A stretch of DNA of 5,537 nucleotides, from the NCBI GenBank assembly GCA_023134935.1, contig JAGLUD010000246.1, positions 1-5,537 of the forward strand. The letters run 5' to 3'. A model generated the notes under the pieces. That model was given only the letters and a program-made list of their open reading frames with translations, made no database searches and was not told the origin of the DNA. The first letter of the stretch is position 1. Every line of letters starts with the position of its first letter. This document shows, piece after piece, positions 1-5,537 of this stretch. This DNA comes from Paracoccaceae bacterium (GTDB taxonomy: Bacteria; Pseudomonadota; Alphaproteobacteria; Rhodobacterales; Rhodobacteraceae). Both the position numbers and the translations under genes were made by a program.

Positions 1-25
1 AGGCACTTTTTGTGCGCCGCAACAC

Positions 26-30
26 GAGGA
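26..30 (+). promoter_or_regulatory. Ribosome binding site of the CoA ester lyase gene
   Basis: A GAGGA stretch lies 6 nt before the ATG at 37. It decides the start. The reading frame stays open upstream to the window edge and includes a TTG at 10, but only the ATG at 37 has a well-spaced Shine-Dalgarno sequence. Starting there also places the conserved family motif LFRSVLYMPG near the N-terminus, as in other CitE-like lyases. Confidence 0.75.
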
Positions 31-36
31 ATTGCT

Positions 37-909
37 ATGACTGACCGAAATACCTTGTTCCGTTCTGTATTATATATGCCTGGCTCAAAGGTTCGCGCAT
101 TGGAAAAAGCAAAGACGCTGAACGTCGATGCGTTGATCTTTGATTTAGAGGATGCGGTTAGTCCTGACGAGAAGCCAATGGCGCGGGATTTGGTCTGCGA
201 AGCTGTGAAGGCTGGCGGGTACGGGCGGCGCTCGGTTGTTGTTCGAACTAACGGACTGGATTCGGAGTGGGGAATGGACGATCTGGCGGCGGCTTGCGCA
301 GCTGCTCCGGATGCGATCTTGATACCCAAGGTTAGCACGGCTGACGATCTAAAGCAGGTTGAAAAGCTGATGAAGGCTTTTGGCGCGTCTGAAAGCACCC
401 GTATCTGGGCGATGATGGAAACGCCGCTGGGCATTCTGAACGCGCAGGAAATCGCGTCGGCGACTCCGATGCTTGAAGCATTCGTAATGGGGACCAATGA
501 TTTGGTGAAGGAGCTGTTTGCGGCCCATACGCCCGATCGTGCACCGGTGCTGACATCATTGTCGATGTGCCTTCTGGCAGCGCGAGCCTATGGGCTGATC
601 TGTGTTGACGGGGTATTTAATGCATTCAAGGACGATGACGGTTTGCGTGAGGCCTGCCAGCAAGGGCGAGACCTGGGGTTTGACGGCAAGACACTGATAC
701 ATCCGGCGCAGCTGGCGGTTACTAACGAGGTGTTCGCGCCGAGCGCTGAAGATATAGAGTTGGCGCAAACCTATGTAGACGCGTTCAACGAGGCGAAAGC
801 CAAAGGCGAAGGGGTTGCAGTGGTTAACGGCAAGATCGTCGAGAATTTGCACGTAGAAACTGCGGAAAAGTTGTTGGGCAAAGCAGCTGTTATTGCGAAC
901 ATTGACTAA
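37..909 (+). CDS. mcl2: CitE-family CoA ester lyase, probable (3S)-malyl-CoA thioesterase (Mcl2)
   Basis: A cytosolic TIM-barrel enzyme of the HpcH/HpaI-CitE superfamily, 290 residues from the ATG at 37. Visible landmarks are the first strand SVLYMPG (10-16), the acidic FDLEDAV (35-41), the CoA/substrate Arg in VRTNG (R70), the Mg2+ ligands Glu128 (MMETP) and Asp155 (GTNDL), the VDGVF segment (190-194) and the CoA-contacting IHPAQ (221-225). These make the superfamily call secure. Assignment to Mcl2, which hydrolyses (3S)-malyl-CoA to malate and CoA in the ethylmalonyl-CoA pathway, rests on length and on the neighbouring mch and sdh genes, an arrangement remembered from Rhodobacter sphaeroides. 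The bifunctional malyl-CoA/beta-methylmalyl-CoA lyase Mcl1 is longer (about 318 residues). The C-terminal lid motif reads GKIVE (265-269), whereas CitE-type lyases usually have Asp at the last position. It is followed after 15 nt by the DUF1737 gene, so co-transcription is likely. The alternative is another CitE-like lyase of unknown substrate. Confidence 0.85.
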   Translation: MTDRNTLFRSVLYMPGSKVRALEKAKTLNVDALIFDLEDAVSPDEKPMARDLVCEAVKAGGYGRRSVVVRTNGLDSEWGMDDLAAACAAAPDAILIPKVSTADDLKQVEKLMKAFGASESTRIWAMMETPLGILNAQEIASATPMLEAFVMGTNDLVKELFAAHTPDRAPVLTSLSMCLLAARAYGLICVDGVFNAFKDDDGLREACQQGRDLGFDGKTLIHPAQLAVTNEVFAPSAEDIELAQTYVDAFNEAKAKGEGVAVVNGKIVENLHVETAEKLLGKAAVIANID

Positions 910-924
910 AAGAAGGGATGCACC

Positions 925-1128
925 ATGCTTGTTTACCGTTTGTTAACCGAGGACGACACTTCGGCTTTCTGCCACAAGGTTACCGAGGCGTTGTCCAAGG
1001 GCTGGCAGCTTGAAGGTAGTCCAACCATGGCCTTTGATGCGGCGCGCGGCATTATGCGGTGCGCGCAAGCGGTGGTTAAGGATTGCGACGGCGAATACTC
1101 CTCTGATATGAAGCTGGGAAACGTATAA
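925..1128 (+). CDS. DUF1737 family small protein
   Basis: A 67-residue protein that I recognise as DUF1737-like; its molecular function is unknown. Visible features are the N-terminal YRLLTEDD (4-11), FCHKV (15-19), the GW pair (26-27), GSPT (31-34) and a C-terminal strand with CAQAVVKD (46-53). There are three cysteines (16, 46, 54). There is no signal peptide or membrane segment, so it is probably cytosolic. The start ATG at 925 has AGAAGGG (911-917) 7 nt upstream. The gene begins 15 nt after mcl2 and its TAA directly abuts the mch ATG with no base between, so translation of mch is probably coupled to it. Position suggests a role tied to the malyl-CoA/mesaconyl-CoA enzymes, but that is inference only. 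Confidence 0.8.
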   Translation: MLVYRLLTEDDTSAFCHKVTEALSKGWQLEGSPTMAFDAARGIMRCAQAVVKDCDGEYSSDMKLGNV

Positions 1129-2160
1129 ATGTCCAAGACCAGTTCAGGTAATTTTTTCGAGGATTATGCGATCGGGCAAGTTCTGACCCACGCAGTACCG
1201 CGGACCATATCGGGTGGAGAGCGGGCGGTTTATACGTCGTTGTATCCCACTAGGTTTGCACTTTATTCGTCTGACGAGTTTGCCCGCACATGCGGACTGC
1301 CACAAAGCCCGATCGAGGATTTGGCGGCGTTTCACATTGTTTTTGGCAAGTCCGTGCCGGATGTTTCGCTGAACGCGGTAGCCAACCTTGGCTATTCCGA
1401 GGGACGGTTTTTGTTGCCGGTTTACGCAGGTGATACGCTGACAACGACGTCCGAGGTGATCGGGGTTAAGCAGAACTCTAATGGTAAAACGGGTGTTGTT
1501 TGGGTGCGATCTACTGGTCGAAACCAACGAGGCGAGGCGGTGCTGGAATACGTGCGCTGGGTAATGGTTCGTAAACGAGATGTTAATGCCCCTGCGCCGG
1601 AAACTGTGATTCCTGACCTGAAAGCGGGGCTGGTAATTGATGATCTGGTGATCCCCGAAGGGTTGGATTTCAGCAATTACGACTTTGATTTAGCGGGGGA
1701 GCCGCACAGGTGGGCTGACTACGAGGTCGGCGAGAAGATTGACCATGTGGATGGCGTCACCATCGAGGAGGCGGAGCATATGATTGCGACGCGCCTTTGG
1801 CAGAACACCGCCAAGGTTCATTTCGACGCGACCAATAGGCCGGATGGAAAGCGACTGATCTATGGCGGGCATGTGATTTCCATGGCGCGGGCGCTATCGT
1901 TCAATGGGTTGGCTAACGCGCAGATGATCGTGGGGATCAATGCCGGCGCCCATGCGAATCCGTGTTTTGCTGGCGATACGATCCGTGTCTGGTCGGAAGT
2001 TCTGGACAAGGCCAAGGTTAGCGACAGCATCGGTGCGTTAAGGATGCGGTTGGTGGCGACCAAAGGTGCCTCGGCTGAATTCCCGTTACGAGGGGCGGAT
2101 GGTAAGTACGATCCCGATGTGCTGCTTGACTTGGACTACTGGTGTCTGGTTCCCTGCTGA
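1129..2160 (+). CDS. mch: Mesaconyl-CoA hydratase (beta-methylmalyl-CoA dehydratase), MaoC-like double hot-dog
   Basis: A cytosolic enzyme of 343 residues that reversibly hydrates mesaconyl-CoA (C1 ester) to beta-methylmalyl-CoA in the ethylmalonyl-CoA pathway. The sequence shows two MaoC-like hot-dog halves: residues about 8-150 and 195-340, joined by a linker at about 151-190. Both start with a similar element (FFEDYAIGQ at 9-17, WADYEVGEK at 195-203), and both contain a matching core motif (VYAGDTL at 98-104, CFAGDTI at 279-285). The C-terminal half keeps the likely active-site run NTAKVHFD (226-233) followed by IYGGHVISMA (244-253). The N-terminal half has no equivalent clear motif. Length and pattern fit the Mch type characterised in R. 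sphaeroides rather than ordinary single-domain MaoC proteins. The ATG immediately follows the TAA of the DUF1737 gene, with GGGA (1116-1119) as a possible Shine-Dalgarno. The gene context (Mcl2 upstream, succinate dehydrogenase downstream) supports the call. Without alignment, another MaoC-type acyl-CoA hydratase cannot be wholly excluded. Confidence 0.87.
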   Translation: MSKTSSGNFFEDYAIGQVLTHAVPRTISGGERAVYTSLYPTRFALYSSDEFARTCGLPQSPIEDLAAFHIVFGKSVPDVSLNAVANLGYSEGRFLLPVYAGDTLTTTSEVIGVKQNSNGKTGVVWVRSTGRNQRGEAVLEYVRWVMVRKRDVNAPAPETVIPDLKAGLVIDDLVIPEGLDFSNYDFDLAGEPHRWADYEVGEKIDHVDGVTIEEAEHMIATRLWQNTAKVHFDATNRPDGKRLIYGGHVISMARALSFNGLANAQMIVGINAGAHANPCFAGDTIRVWSEVLDKAKVSDSIGALRMRLVATKGASAEFPLRGADGKYDPDVLLDLDYWCLVPC

Positions 2161-2180
2161 CATTCTAGTAGGGATTCGTA

Positions 2181-2975
2181 ATGCGAAAATTTATTATGCT
2201 GTTGCTTGTCGGCCTAATGGTGTCGACGTCCGCGGAGGCTAAAAAACAGAGTAAAGGTGGCGATCCAATTGTAGTTTCGCCTGAAGACTTGGACACCACA
2301 GTTATGTCGTATGTCGAGGCAAACGTACTTGCAACGATGTATCACGAACTGGCGCATGCCTTAATCGACGGGTTATCCTTGCCGGTTTTTAGTCGCGAGG
2401 AAGACGCTGCAGATACGTTTGTAGTTGTGATCACGGATCACTTTTTCAACGATAACCAGGCCGAACAACTTACTTGGGCAAGCGCGGATCAGTACGCGCG
2501 CGATGCCGAGGAGGCGGAAAAGAAGGGTCGGGAGTTGGCGGTATGGGATACGCACTCGCTGGATTTGCAGCGGTATTACAACTTGATTTGCCTTTATTAC
2601 GGCGGCGACGTGGATGGACGAGGTGATTTTGCAGATGAAAACGGCCTGCCGCACGACCGCGCCGAGACGTGCGAAGAAGAACGCGAATTGGCGGAGAGAT
2701 CCTGGGGGGCAGTCTTGGATGGTATAAAACGTACGCAGGCTGGACCGGACTGGATCGTTCTGGACGAAGACGTTGATACGTTGGGGAATTCCTATGTACT
2801 TGCTGCGCAGGGCGTTATTCGCAAAGAAGTGGCACGTTTGAATGAACGGTTTGCCCCCGACTTCGAGGTGAAGGTCGTGATCGAGAACTGCAATCAAGAG
2901 AACGCGTTCTATTCCCCGGGCGAGGGTAAAATCACTATGTGCAACGAGCTGTCACGGTCGTACATACACGATTGA
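2181..2975 (+). CDS. Secreted DUF4344-type putative metallopeptidase (HExxH)
   Basis: A 264-residue protein with a signal peptide: MRK, a hydrophobic core (about 4-14) and a likely cleavage after SAEA (residue 20), so it probably acts in the periplasm. The mature part has a zinc-protease motif HELAH (55-59). EEDAAD (73-78) follows and could supply a third metal ligand. Next come the DUF4344-like WDTHSLDLQRYYN (122-134), ICLYYGGD (136-143) and DRAETCEEE (159-167), then SW (174-175). A C-terminal segment with NAFYSP (241-246) and ITMCNEL (251-257) completes it. Four cysteines (137, 164, 237, 254) could form two disulfides. In many DUF4344 proteins, as I remember them, the NAFY block precedes HExxH; here it is last. 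The start has TAGGGA (2169-2174) 6 nt upstream and lies 20 nt after mch, so it is probably the last gene of that operon. The substrate is unknown and proteolytic activity is predicted only. Confidence 0.82.
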   Translation: MRKFIMLLLVGLMVSTSAEAKKQSKGGDPIVVSPEDLDTTVMSYVEANVLATMYHELAHALIDGLSLPVFSREEDAADTFVVVITDHFFNDNQAEQLTWASADQYARDAEEAEKKGRELAVWDTHSLDLQRYYNLICLYYGGDVDGRGDFADENGLPHDRAETCEEERELAERSWGAVLDGIKRTQAGPDWIVLDEDVDTLGNSYVLAAQGVIRKEVARLNERFAPDFEVKVVIENCNQENAFYSPGEGKITMCNELSRSYIHD

Positions 2976-2980
2976 TTCCA

Positions 2981-3017
2981 TTATGTGATCACGCAATTTA
3001 TTATAGTGATCACAAAA
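2981..3017. promoter_or_regulatory. Candidate tandem operator: two GTGATCAC palindromes, centres 21 bp apart
   Basis: The perfect 8-bp palindrome GTGATCAC occurs at 2985-2992 and 3006-3013. The distance between centres is 21 bp, about two helical turns, so both would face the same side of DNA. The sites sit in a larger inverted repeat: TTATGTGATCAC (2981-2992) pairs with GTGATCACAAAA (3006-3017) at 11 of 12 positions around an AT-rich 13-nt centre. A -10-like TATAGT (3002-3007) overlaps the second site, but a good -35 at the right spacing is lacking. The arrangement fits cooperative binding by a dimeric regulator of sdhC or of the region. The contiguous palindrome does not match the spaced CRP or FNR sites. 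The regulator is unknown. A hairpin-forming role in RNA is a less likely alternative because no T-tract follows. Confidence 0.5.
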
Positions 3018-3072
3018 GCTGATATCTACGAAGGATCGCCGGAAAACGGGTGCGACAGGGTGGGAAAACTTT

Positions 3073-3100
3073 TTTACACACATTAACGTCGCGTTAGATT
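3073..3100 (+). promoter_or_regulatory. Candidate sigma-70-type promoter for sdhCDA
   Basis: TTTACA (3073-3078, five of six matches to TTGACA) and TAGATT (3095-3100, four of six matches to TATAAT) are separated by 16 bp. Transcription would start near 3107 and leave a leader of about 54 nt before sdhC. The position just upstream of the first sdh gene is sensible. Alphaproteobacterial promoters are degenerate, so other choices in this AT-rich gap are possible. Confidence 0.4.
3084..3096. promoter_or_regulatory. Short inverted repeat TAACG-N3-CGTTA over the candidate -10
   Basis: A perfect 5-bp inverted repeat with a 3-bp spacer (TCG) lies between the candidate -35 and -10 and overlaps the first two bases of the -10. 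Its position would suit a repressor site for sdh. It is short enough to be chance. The odd-length centre argues against a LacI-type operator, which has a central CG. Confidence 0.25.
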
Positions 3101-3160
3101 TCCATTTGCAGTACACTTTGGCATACTTTGTTTGGAACAGCCGTTTAAAAAGGGGAAGAC

Positions 3161-3544
3161 ATGGCCGATGTAAACCGGGGCAATCGCCCGCTTTCACCGC
3201 ATATTGAGGTTTACCGTTGGCAACTGTCGATGCTTACTTCCATGACGCACCGGATTACAGGCGTTGGGCTGACACTTGGTGCGGTATTGGTTGTTTGGTG
3301 GTTTCTGGCCGCCTCGACCAGCGCGGAATATTTCGCGACGGCTGATGCGGTGCTGACAAGTTGGTTTGGCTCGTTGATCCTGATCGGTTCGCTCTGGGCG
3401 CTTTGTTTCCACTTTCTTAACGGTATCCGACATCTGGTTTGGGATACTGGCCGCGGGCTGGAACTGGAATCTACAAAGAAATCTGGTATTGTGGTTTTAG
3501 CAGGATCGGTGGTTCTGACCATCGTCACACTGCTAGTTATATAA
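3161..3544 (+). CDS. sdhC: Succinate dehydrogenase cytochrome b556 subunit (SdhC)
   Basis: A 127-residue membrane anchor of respiratory complex II, which binds heme b and ubiquinone in the inner membrane. The N-terminal RPLSPHIEVY (9-18) is typical of the alphaproteobacterial protein. Key residues align with E. coli SdhC at identical numbers from memory: Ser27 and Arg31 of the quinone site (in SMTHR), His84 (heme ligand) in the HFLNGIRH block (84-91), His91, and Asp95. Three hydrophobic spans are visible at about 31-51, 64-87 and 108-127. The start ATG has AGGGGA 4 nt upstream. As the first gene after the 185-nt gap it probably leads the sdh transcription unit. sdhD follows after 12 nt. Confidence 0.95.
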   Translation: MADVNRGNRPLSPHIEVYRWQLSMLTSMTHRITGVGLTLGAVLVVWWFLAASTSAEYFATADAVLTSWFGSLILIGSLWALCFHFLNGIRHLVWDTGRGLELESTKKSGIVVLAGSVVLTIVTLLVI

Positions 3545-3556
3545 AGGAACGCGAGA

Positions 3557-3931
3557 ATGAGTCACTTAACCGACAAGAAACGCGTTCATGGGCTTGGGTC
3601 TGCCAAGGATGGCACTGGCCATTTTATCAGCCAACGCGTTACCGCGATTGCCTTGATCCCGCTGGTTGTGCTGTTCATTGTACCGTTCGGATATAACCTT
3701 GGCGCCGGATATGACCATGTGATTGAGGCATACTCGCATCCGGTTAACGCGATTGTCGCAATCCTGTTTTTTATCGCTCTCTTTACTCACCTACGCCTTG
3801 GGCTTCAGGTGGTGATTGAGGATTACGTTCATGGCCACGGCGCGCGGACTGCGCTGCTGATCGCCAATACTCTTTTCTGCTGGTTGTTTGGTCTGACAGG
3901 CGTTTTCGCCATCGCAAAAATCGCCCTTTAA
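3557..3931 (+). CDS. sdhD: Succinate dehydrogenase hydrophobic membrane anchor subunit (SdhD)
   Basis: A 124-residue second membrane anchor of complex II. It pairs with SdhC to hold heme b and form the ubiquinone site. Three hydrophobic spans are visible at about 27-46, 61-80 and 99-121. The diagnostic block HLRLGLQVVIEDYVH (78-92) carries the likely heme ligand His78 and the quinone-site pair Asp89-Tyr90, equivalent to His71, Asp82 and Tyr83 of E. coli SdhD with a constant offset of 7. The N-terminal GSAKDGTGHF (14-23) is a common alphaproteobacterial SdhD signature. The Shine-Dalgarno AAAGGA (3543-3548) overlaps the sdhC stop codon, so the two are translated from one message and probably coupled. 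sdhA follows after 15 nt. Confidence 0.94.
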   Translation: MSHLTDKKRVHGLGSAKDGTGHFISQRVTAIALIPLVVLFIVPFGYNLGAGYDHVIEAYSHPVNAIVAILFFIALFTHLRLGLQVVIEDYVHGHGARTALLIANTLFCWLFGLTGVFAIAKIAL

Positions 3932-3946
3932 TACGCGGAGGCCACT

Positions 3947-5537
3947 ATGGCTGCTTACGAATATATTGATCACAATTATGATGTTGTTGTAGTCGGCGCT
4001 GGTGGCGCTGGCCTTCGGGCAACGTTGGGCATGGCCGAGCAGGGGTTGAAAACCGCCTGTGTAACCAAGGTTTTCCCGACACGTAGCCACACGGTTGCAG
4101 CGCAGGGCGGCATTGCGGCGTCATTGTCGAACATGGGCCCGGATAACTGGCAGTGGCATATGTATGACACGGTCAAGGGTTCCGACTGGTTGGGCGACAT
4201 GGACGCGATGGAGTATCTGGTTCGCGAAGCCCCCAAAGCGGTTTATGAATTGGAGCATTATGGCGTTCCGTTTTCTCGTACGGAAGAAGGTAAAATTTAC
4301 CAGCGGCCATTTGGCGGCCACACGACCGAATTCGGTGAAGGCCCGCCCGTGCAGCGCACATGTGCGGCGGCTGACCGCACTGGTCACGCGATGTTGCATA
4401 CGCTTTATGGGCAATCTCTGAAGAATAATGCGGAGTTCTATATCGAGTATTTCGCGATTGACCTGATCATGTCGGATGACGGCCAATGTCAGGGCATTCT
4501 TGCGTGGAAACTGGATGACGGCACATTGCACCGTTTCAATGCGAAGATGACGGTACTGGCGACGGGCGGTTATGGCCGTGCGTTCTTCAGCTGTACTTCG
4601 GCACACACTTGTACGGGCGACGGCAACGGTATGCTGGCACGCCAAGGCAAGGCGTTGCAGGATATGGAGTTTGTGCAGTTCCACCCAACTGGCATTTACG
4701 GCGCAGGTATGTTGATTACCGAGGGCGCACGCGGCGAAGGTGGTTATCTGACCAACTCCGAAGGCGAACGGTATATGGAACGCTACGCGCCGACTTATAA
4801 GGATTTGGCGTCCCGCGATGTGGTTTCCCGTTGCTCGACAATCGAGATTCGTGAAGGGCGTGGTGTTGGTCCGAATAAGGACCACGTGCATTTGCATCTG
4901 GATCACTTGCCACCTGAAGTTCTGGCGGAACGTCTTCCGGGCATTTCCGAAAGCGCCAAGATTTTCGCAGGCGTTGATTTAACGAAGGAGCCGATTCCGG
5001 TTCTACCGACAGTTCACTATAATATGGGCGGTATTCCGACCAACTATATGGGCCAAGTTCTAGACCCGACCGCTGATGATCATGACCGCATCCTTCCCGG
5101 CCTGATGGCTGTGGGCGAGGCGAGCTGTGCATCGGTGCACGGGGCGAACCGTCTGGGTTCGAACTCGTTGATCGATCTGGTGGTGTTTGGCCGTGCGGCG
5201 GCCATTAAAGCAGGTGAGGTTGTAGACCCGAACACGCCAAATGCACCGCTAAATACCGATTCGCTGGATCAGGCGATGGAACGGTTTGACGGTCTGCGCC
5301 ATGCAAACGGTGCTATTCCAACTGCGGATATGCGCATGGATATGCAAACCACTATGCAAACGGATGCAGCCGTGTTCCGGTCGAACAAATCCTTAGCTGA
5401 AGGCGCCGAGAAAATGTCGGCAATTGCTGCGAAGATGGGCGATTTGAAGGTTACGGACCGTTCTATGGTGTGGAATAGCGACCTGATGGAGACATTGGAG
5501 CTGACCAACCTAATGCCAAATGCCCTTGCAACGATCG
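3947..5537 (+). CDS. sdhA: Succinate dehydrogenase flavoprotein subunit (SdhA), 3' end outside the window
   Basis: The catalytic flavoprotein of complex II, on the cytoplasmic face, oxidising succinate to fumarate with covalently bound FAD. From the ATG at 3947, with GCGGAGG (3935-3941) 5 nt upstream, the frame is open for 530 codons to the window end; about 70 residues are missing if the protein is the usual 600. Visible features are the FAD-binding [12 protein letters not shown] (14-25), the covalent FAD His48 in [11 protein letters not shown] (45-55), His246 (QFHPTG), Arg290 (SRDVV), His357 (HYNMGG) and Arg402 (ANRLGSNS). These correspond to E. coli H45, H242, R286, H354 and R399 with small constant offsets. 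All catalytic residues expected in this part are present and the gene appears intact. Absence of an extra gene between sdhD and sdhA is clear here. sdhB would be expected downstream. Confidence 0.97.
   Translation, partial: MAAYEYIDHNYDVVVVGAGGAGLRATLGMAEQGLKTACVTKVFPTRSHTVAAQGGIAASLSNMGPDNWQWHMYDTVKGSDWLGDMDAMEYLVREAPKAVYELEHYGVPFSRTEEGKIYQRPFGGHTTEFGEGPPVQRTCAAADRTGHAMLHTLYGQSLKNNAEFYIEYFAIDLIMSDDGQCQGILAWKLDDGTLHRFNAKMTVLATGGYGRAFFSCTSAHTCTGDGNGMLARQGKALQDMEFVQFHPTGIYGAGMLITEGARGEGGYLTNSEGERYMERYAPTYKDLASRDVVSRCSTIEIREGRGVGPNKDHVHLHLDHLPPEVLAERLPGISESAKIFAGVDLTKEPIPVLPTVHYNMGGIPTNYMGQVLDPTADDHDRILPGLMAVGEASCASVHGANRLGSNSLIDLVVFGRAAAIKAGEVVDPNTPNAPLNTDSLDQAMERFDGLRHANGAIPTADMRMDMQTTMQTDAAVFRSNKSLAEGAEKMSAIAAKMGDLKVTDRSMVWNSDLMETLELTNLMPNALATI

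Larger units (their letters stand above)
2976..3160. other. Intergenic region between the mch operon and sdhCDA
   Basis: This is the only gap in the window large enough to hold a full control region. It is visibly AT-richer than the flanking genes and I see no credible coding sequence on either strand. It holds, in order, two GTGATCAC palindromes in a larger dyad (2981-3017), two copies of GGAAAAC 22 bp apart (3041-3047 and 3063-3069), a candidate promoter (3073-3100) with a short inverted repeat over its -10, and an sdhC Shine-Dalgarno AGGGGA (3151-3156). No GC-rich stem followed by a T-run is present, so there is no obvious intrinsic terminator for the upstream operon; read-through into sdh is possible. 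Confidence 0.7.

Noticed and set aside
3..15. GCAC-TTTTT-GTGC hairpin at the window start
   Set aside because: The stem is only 4 bp and the T-run is in the loop rather than after the stem, so it does not look like an intrinsic terminator.
10..36. TTG start giving a 9-residue N-terminal extension of Mcl2
   Set aside because: The ATG at 37 has a GAGGA at correct spacing and fits the usual N-terminus of the family. The frame is open to the window edge only by chance.
2373..2897. Open frame of 174 codons on the - strand inside the DUF4344 gene
   Set aside because: The + strand frame carries a signal peptide and conserved motifs. The reverse frame has no family features and no supporting ribosome site that I could see.
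2981..3017. Reading the GTGATCAC dyad as an intrinsic terminator for the upstream operon
   Set aside because: The stems are not GC-rich, the loop is 13 nt and no T-tract follows on either strand. An operator fits better.
3041..3069. Direct repeat GGAAAAC at 3041-3047 and 3063-3069
   Set aside because: Seven bases twice in an A-rich gap is close to chance. The 22-bp spacing is noted, but no known site is recognised.
3105..3111. TTTGCA resembling half of the TTTGCAAA propionyl-CoA regulator (PccR) site
   Set aside because: The palindrome is incomplete (TTTGCAG) and single, so it is not convincing as a PccR site.
3965..3972. TTGATCAC near the start of sdhA as a fourth copy of the palindrome
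   Set aside because: It matches only seven of eight bases and encodes residues I7-D8-H9 of SdhA, so it is most likely coincidental.
4121..4906. Long open frame of 261 codons on the - strand inside sdhA
   Set aside because: It lies wholly within a highly conserved sdhA on the other strand, has no recognisable protein motifs, and is explained by the codon pattern of the real gene.

Overview
The window looks like a chromosomal core-metabolism segment from an alphaproteobacterium of the Rhodobacterales (Rhodobacter/Roseobacter group). The evidence is the gene set and order: a (3S)-malyl-CoA thioesterase-like CoA ester lyase, a DUF1737 miniprotein, a 343-residue double hot-dog mesaconyl-CoA hydratase, a DUF4344 metallopeptidase, then sdhC-sdhD-sdhA. 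From memory, Rhodobacter sphaeroides carries its characterised mcl2 and mch genes with closely spaced locus numbers, near its sdh genes. Base composition is moderate by eye, lower than in R. sphaeroides, which suits a marine roseobacter. All genes are on the + strand.

Layout. Bases 1-36 are the end of an upstream gap. Bases 37-2975 hold four tightly packed genes (gaps of 15, 0 and 20 nt) that look like one transcription unit: mcl2, a DUF1737 gene, mch and a secreted HExxH protein gene. Bases 2976-3160 are the only sizeable intergenic stretch (185 nt). It is AT-rich and carries two copies of the palindrome GTGATCAC with centres 21 bp apart, a candidate promoter, and a short dyad overlapping its -10. 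Bases 3161-5537 hold sdhC, sdhD (12 nt gap) and sdhA (15 nt gap). sdhA is cut off by the window end after 530 codons; sdhB is presumably further downstream.

How the genes work together. In the ethylmalonyl-CoA pathway of acetyl-CoA assimilation, Mch hydrates mesaconyl-CoA to beta-methylmalyl-CoA. A separate lyase (Mcl1, not in this window) splits that to glyoxylate and propionyl-CoA, and condenses glyoxylate with acetyl-CoA to malyl-CoA. Mcl2 hydrolyses malyl-CoA to malate. Propionyl-CoA re-enters as succinyl-CoA/succinate, which succinate dehydrogenase oxidises. The window therefore joins two ethylmalonyl-CoA pathway enzymes to the TCA step that handles one of the pathway's products.

Most of the window is ordinary core metabolism and I do not see a new multi-gene system. 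The points worth a second look are the paired GTGATCAC sites upstream of sdhC with a third copy inside the preceding gene, the apparently permuted motif order of the DUF4344 protein and its presence in a cytosolic-metabolism operon, the DUF1737 miniprotein wedged between mcl2 and mch, and a Glu in place of the usual lid Asp in Mcl2.
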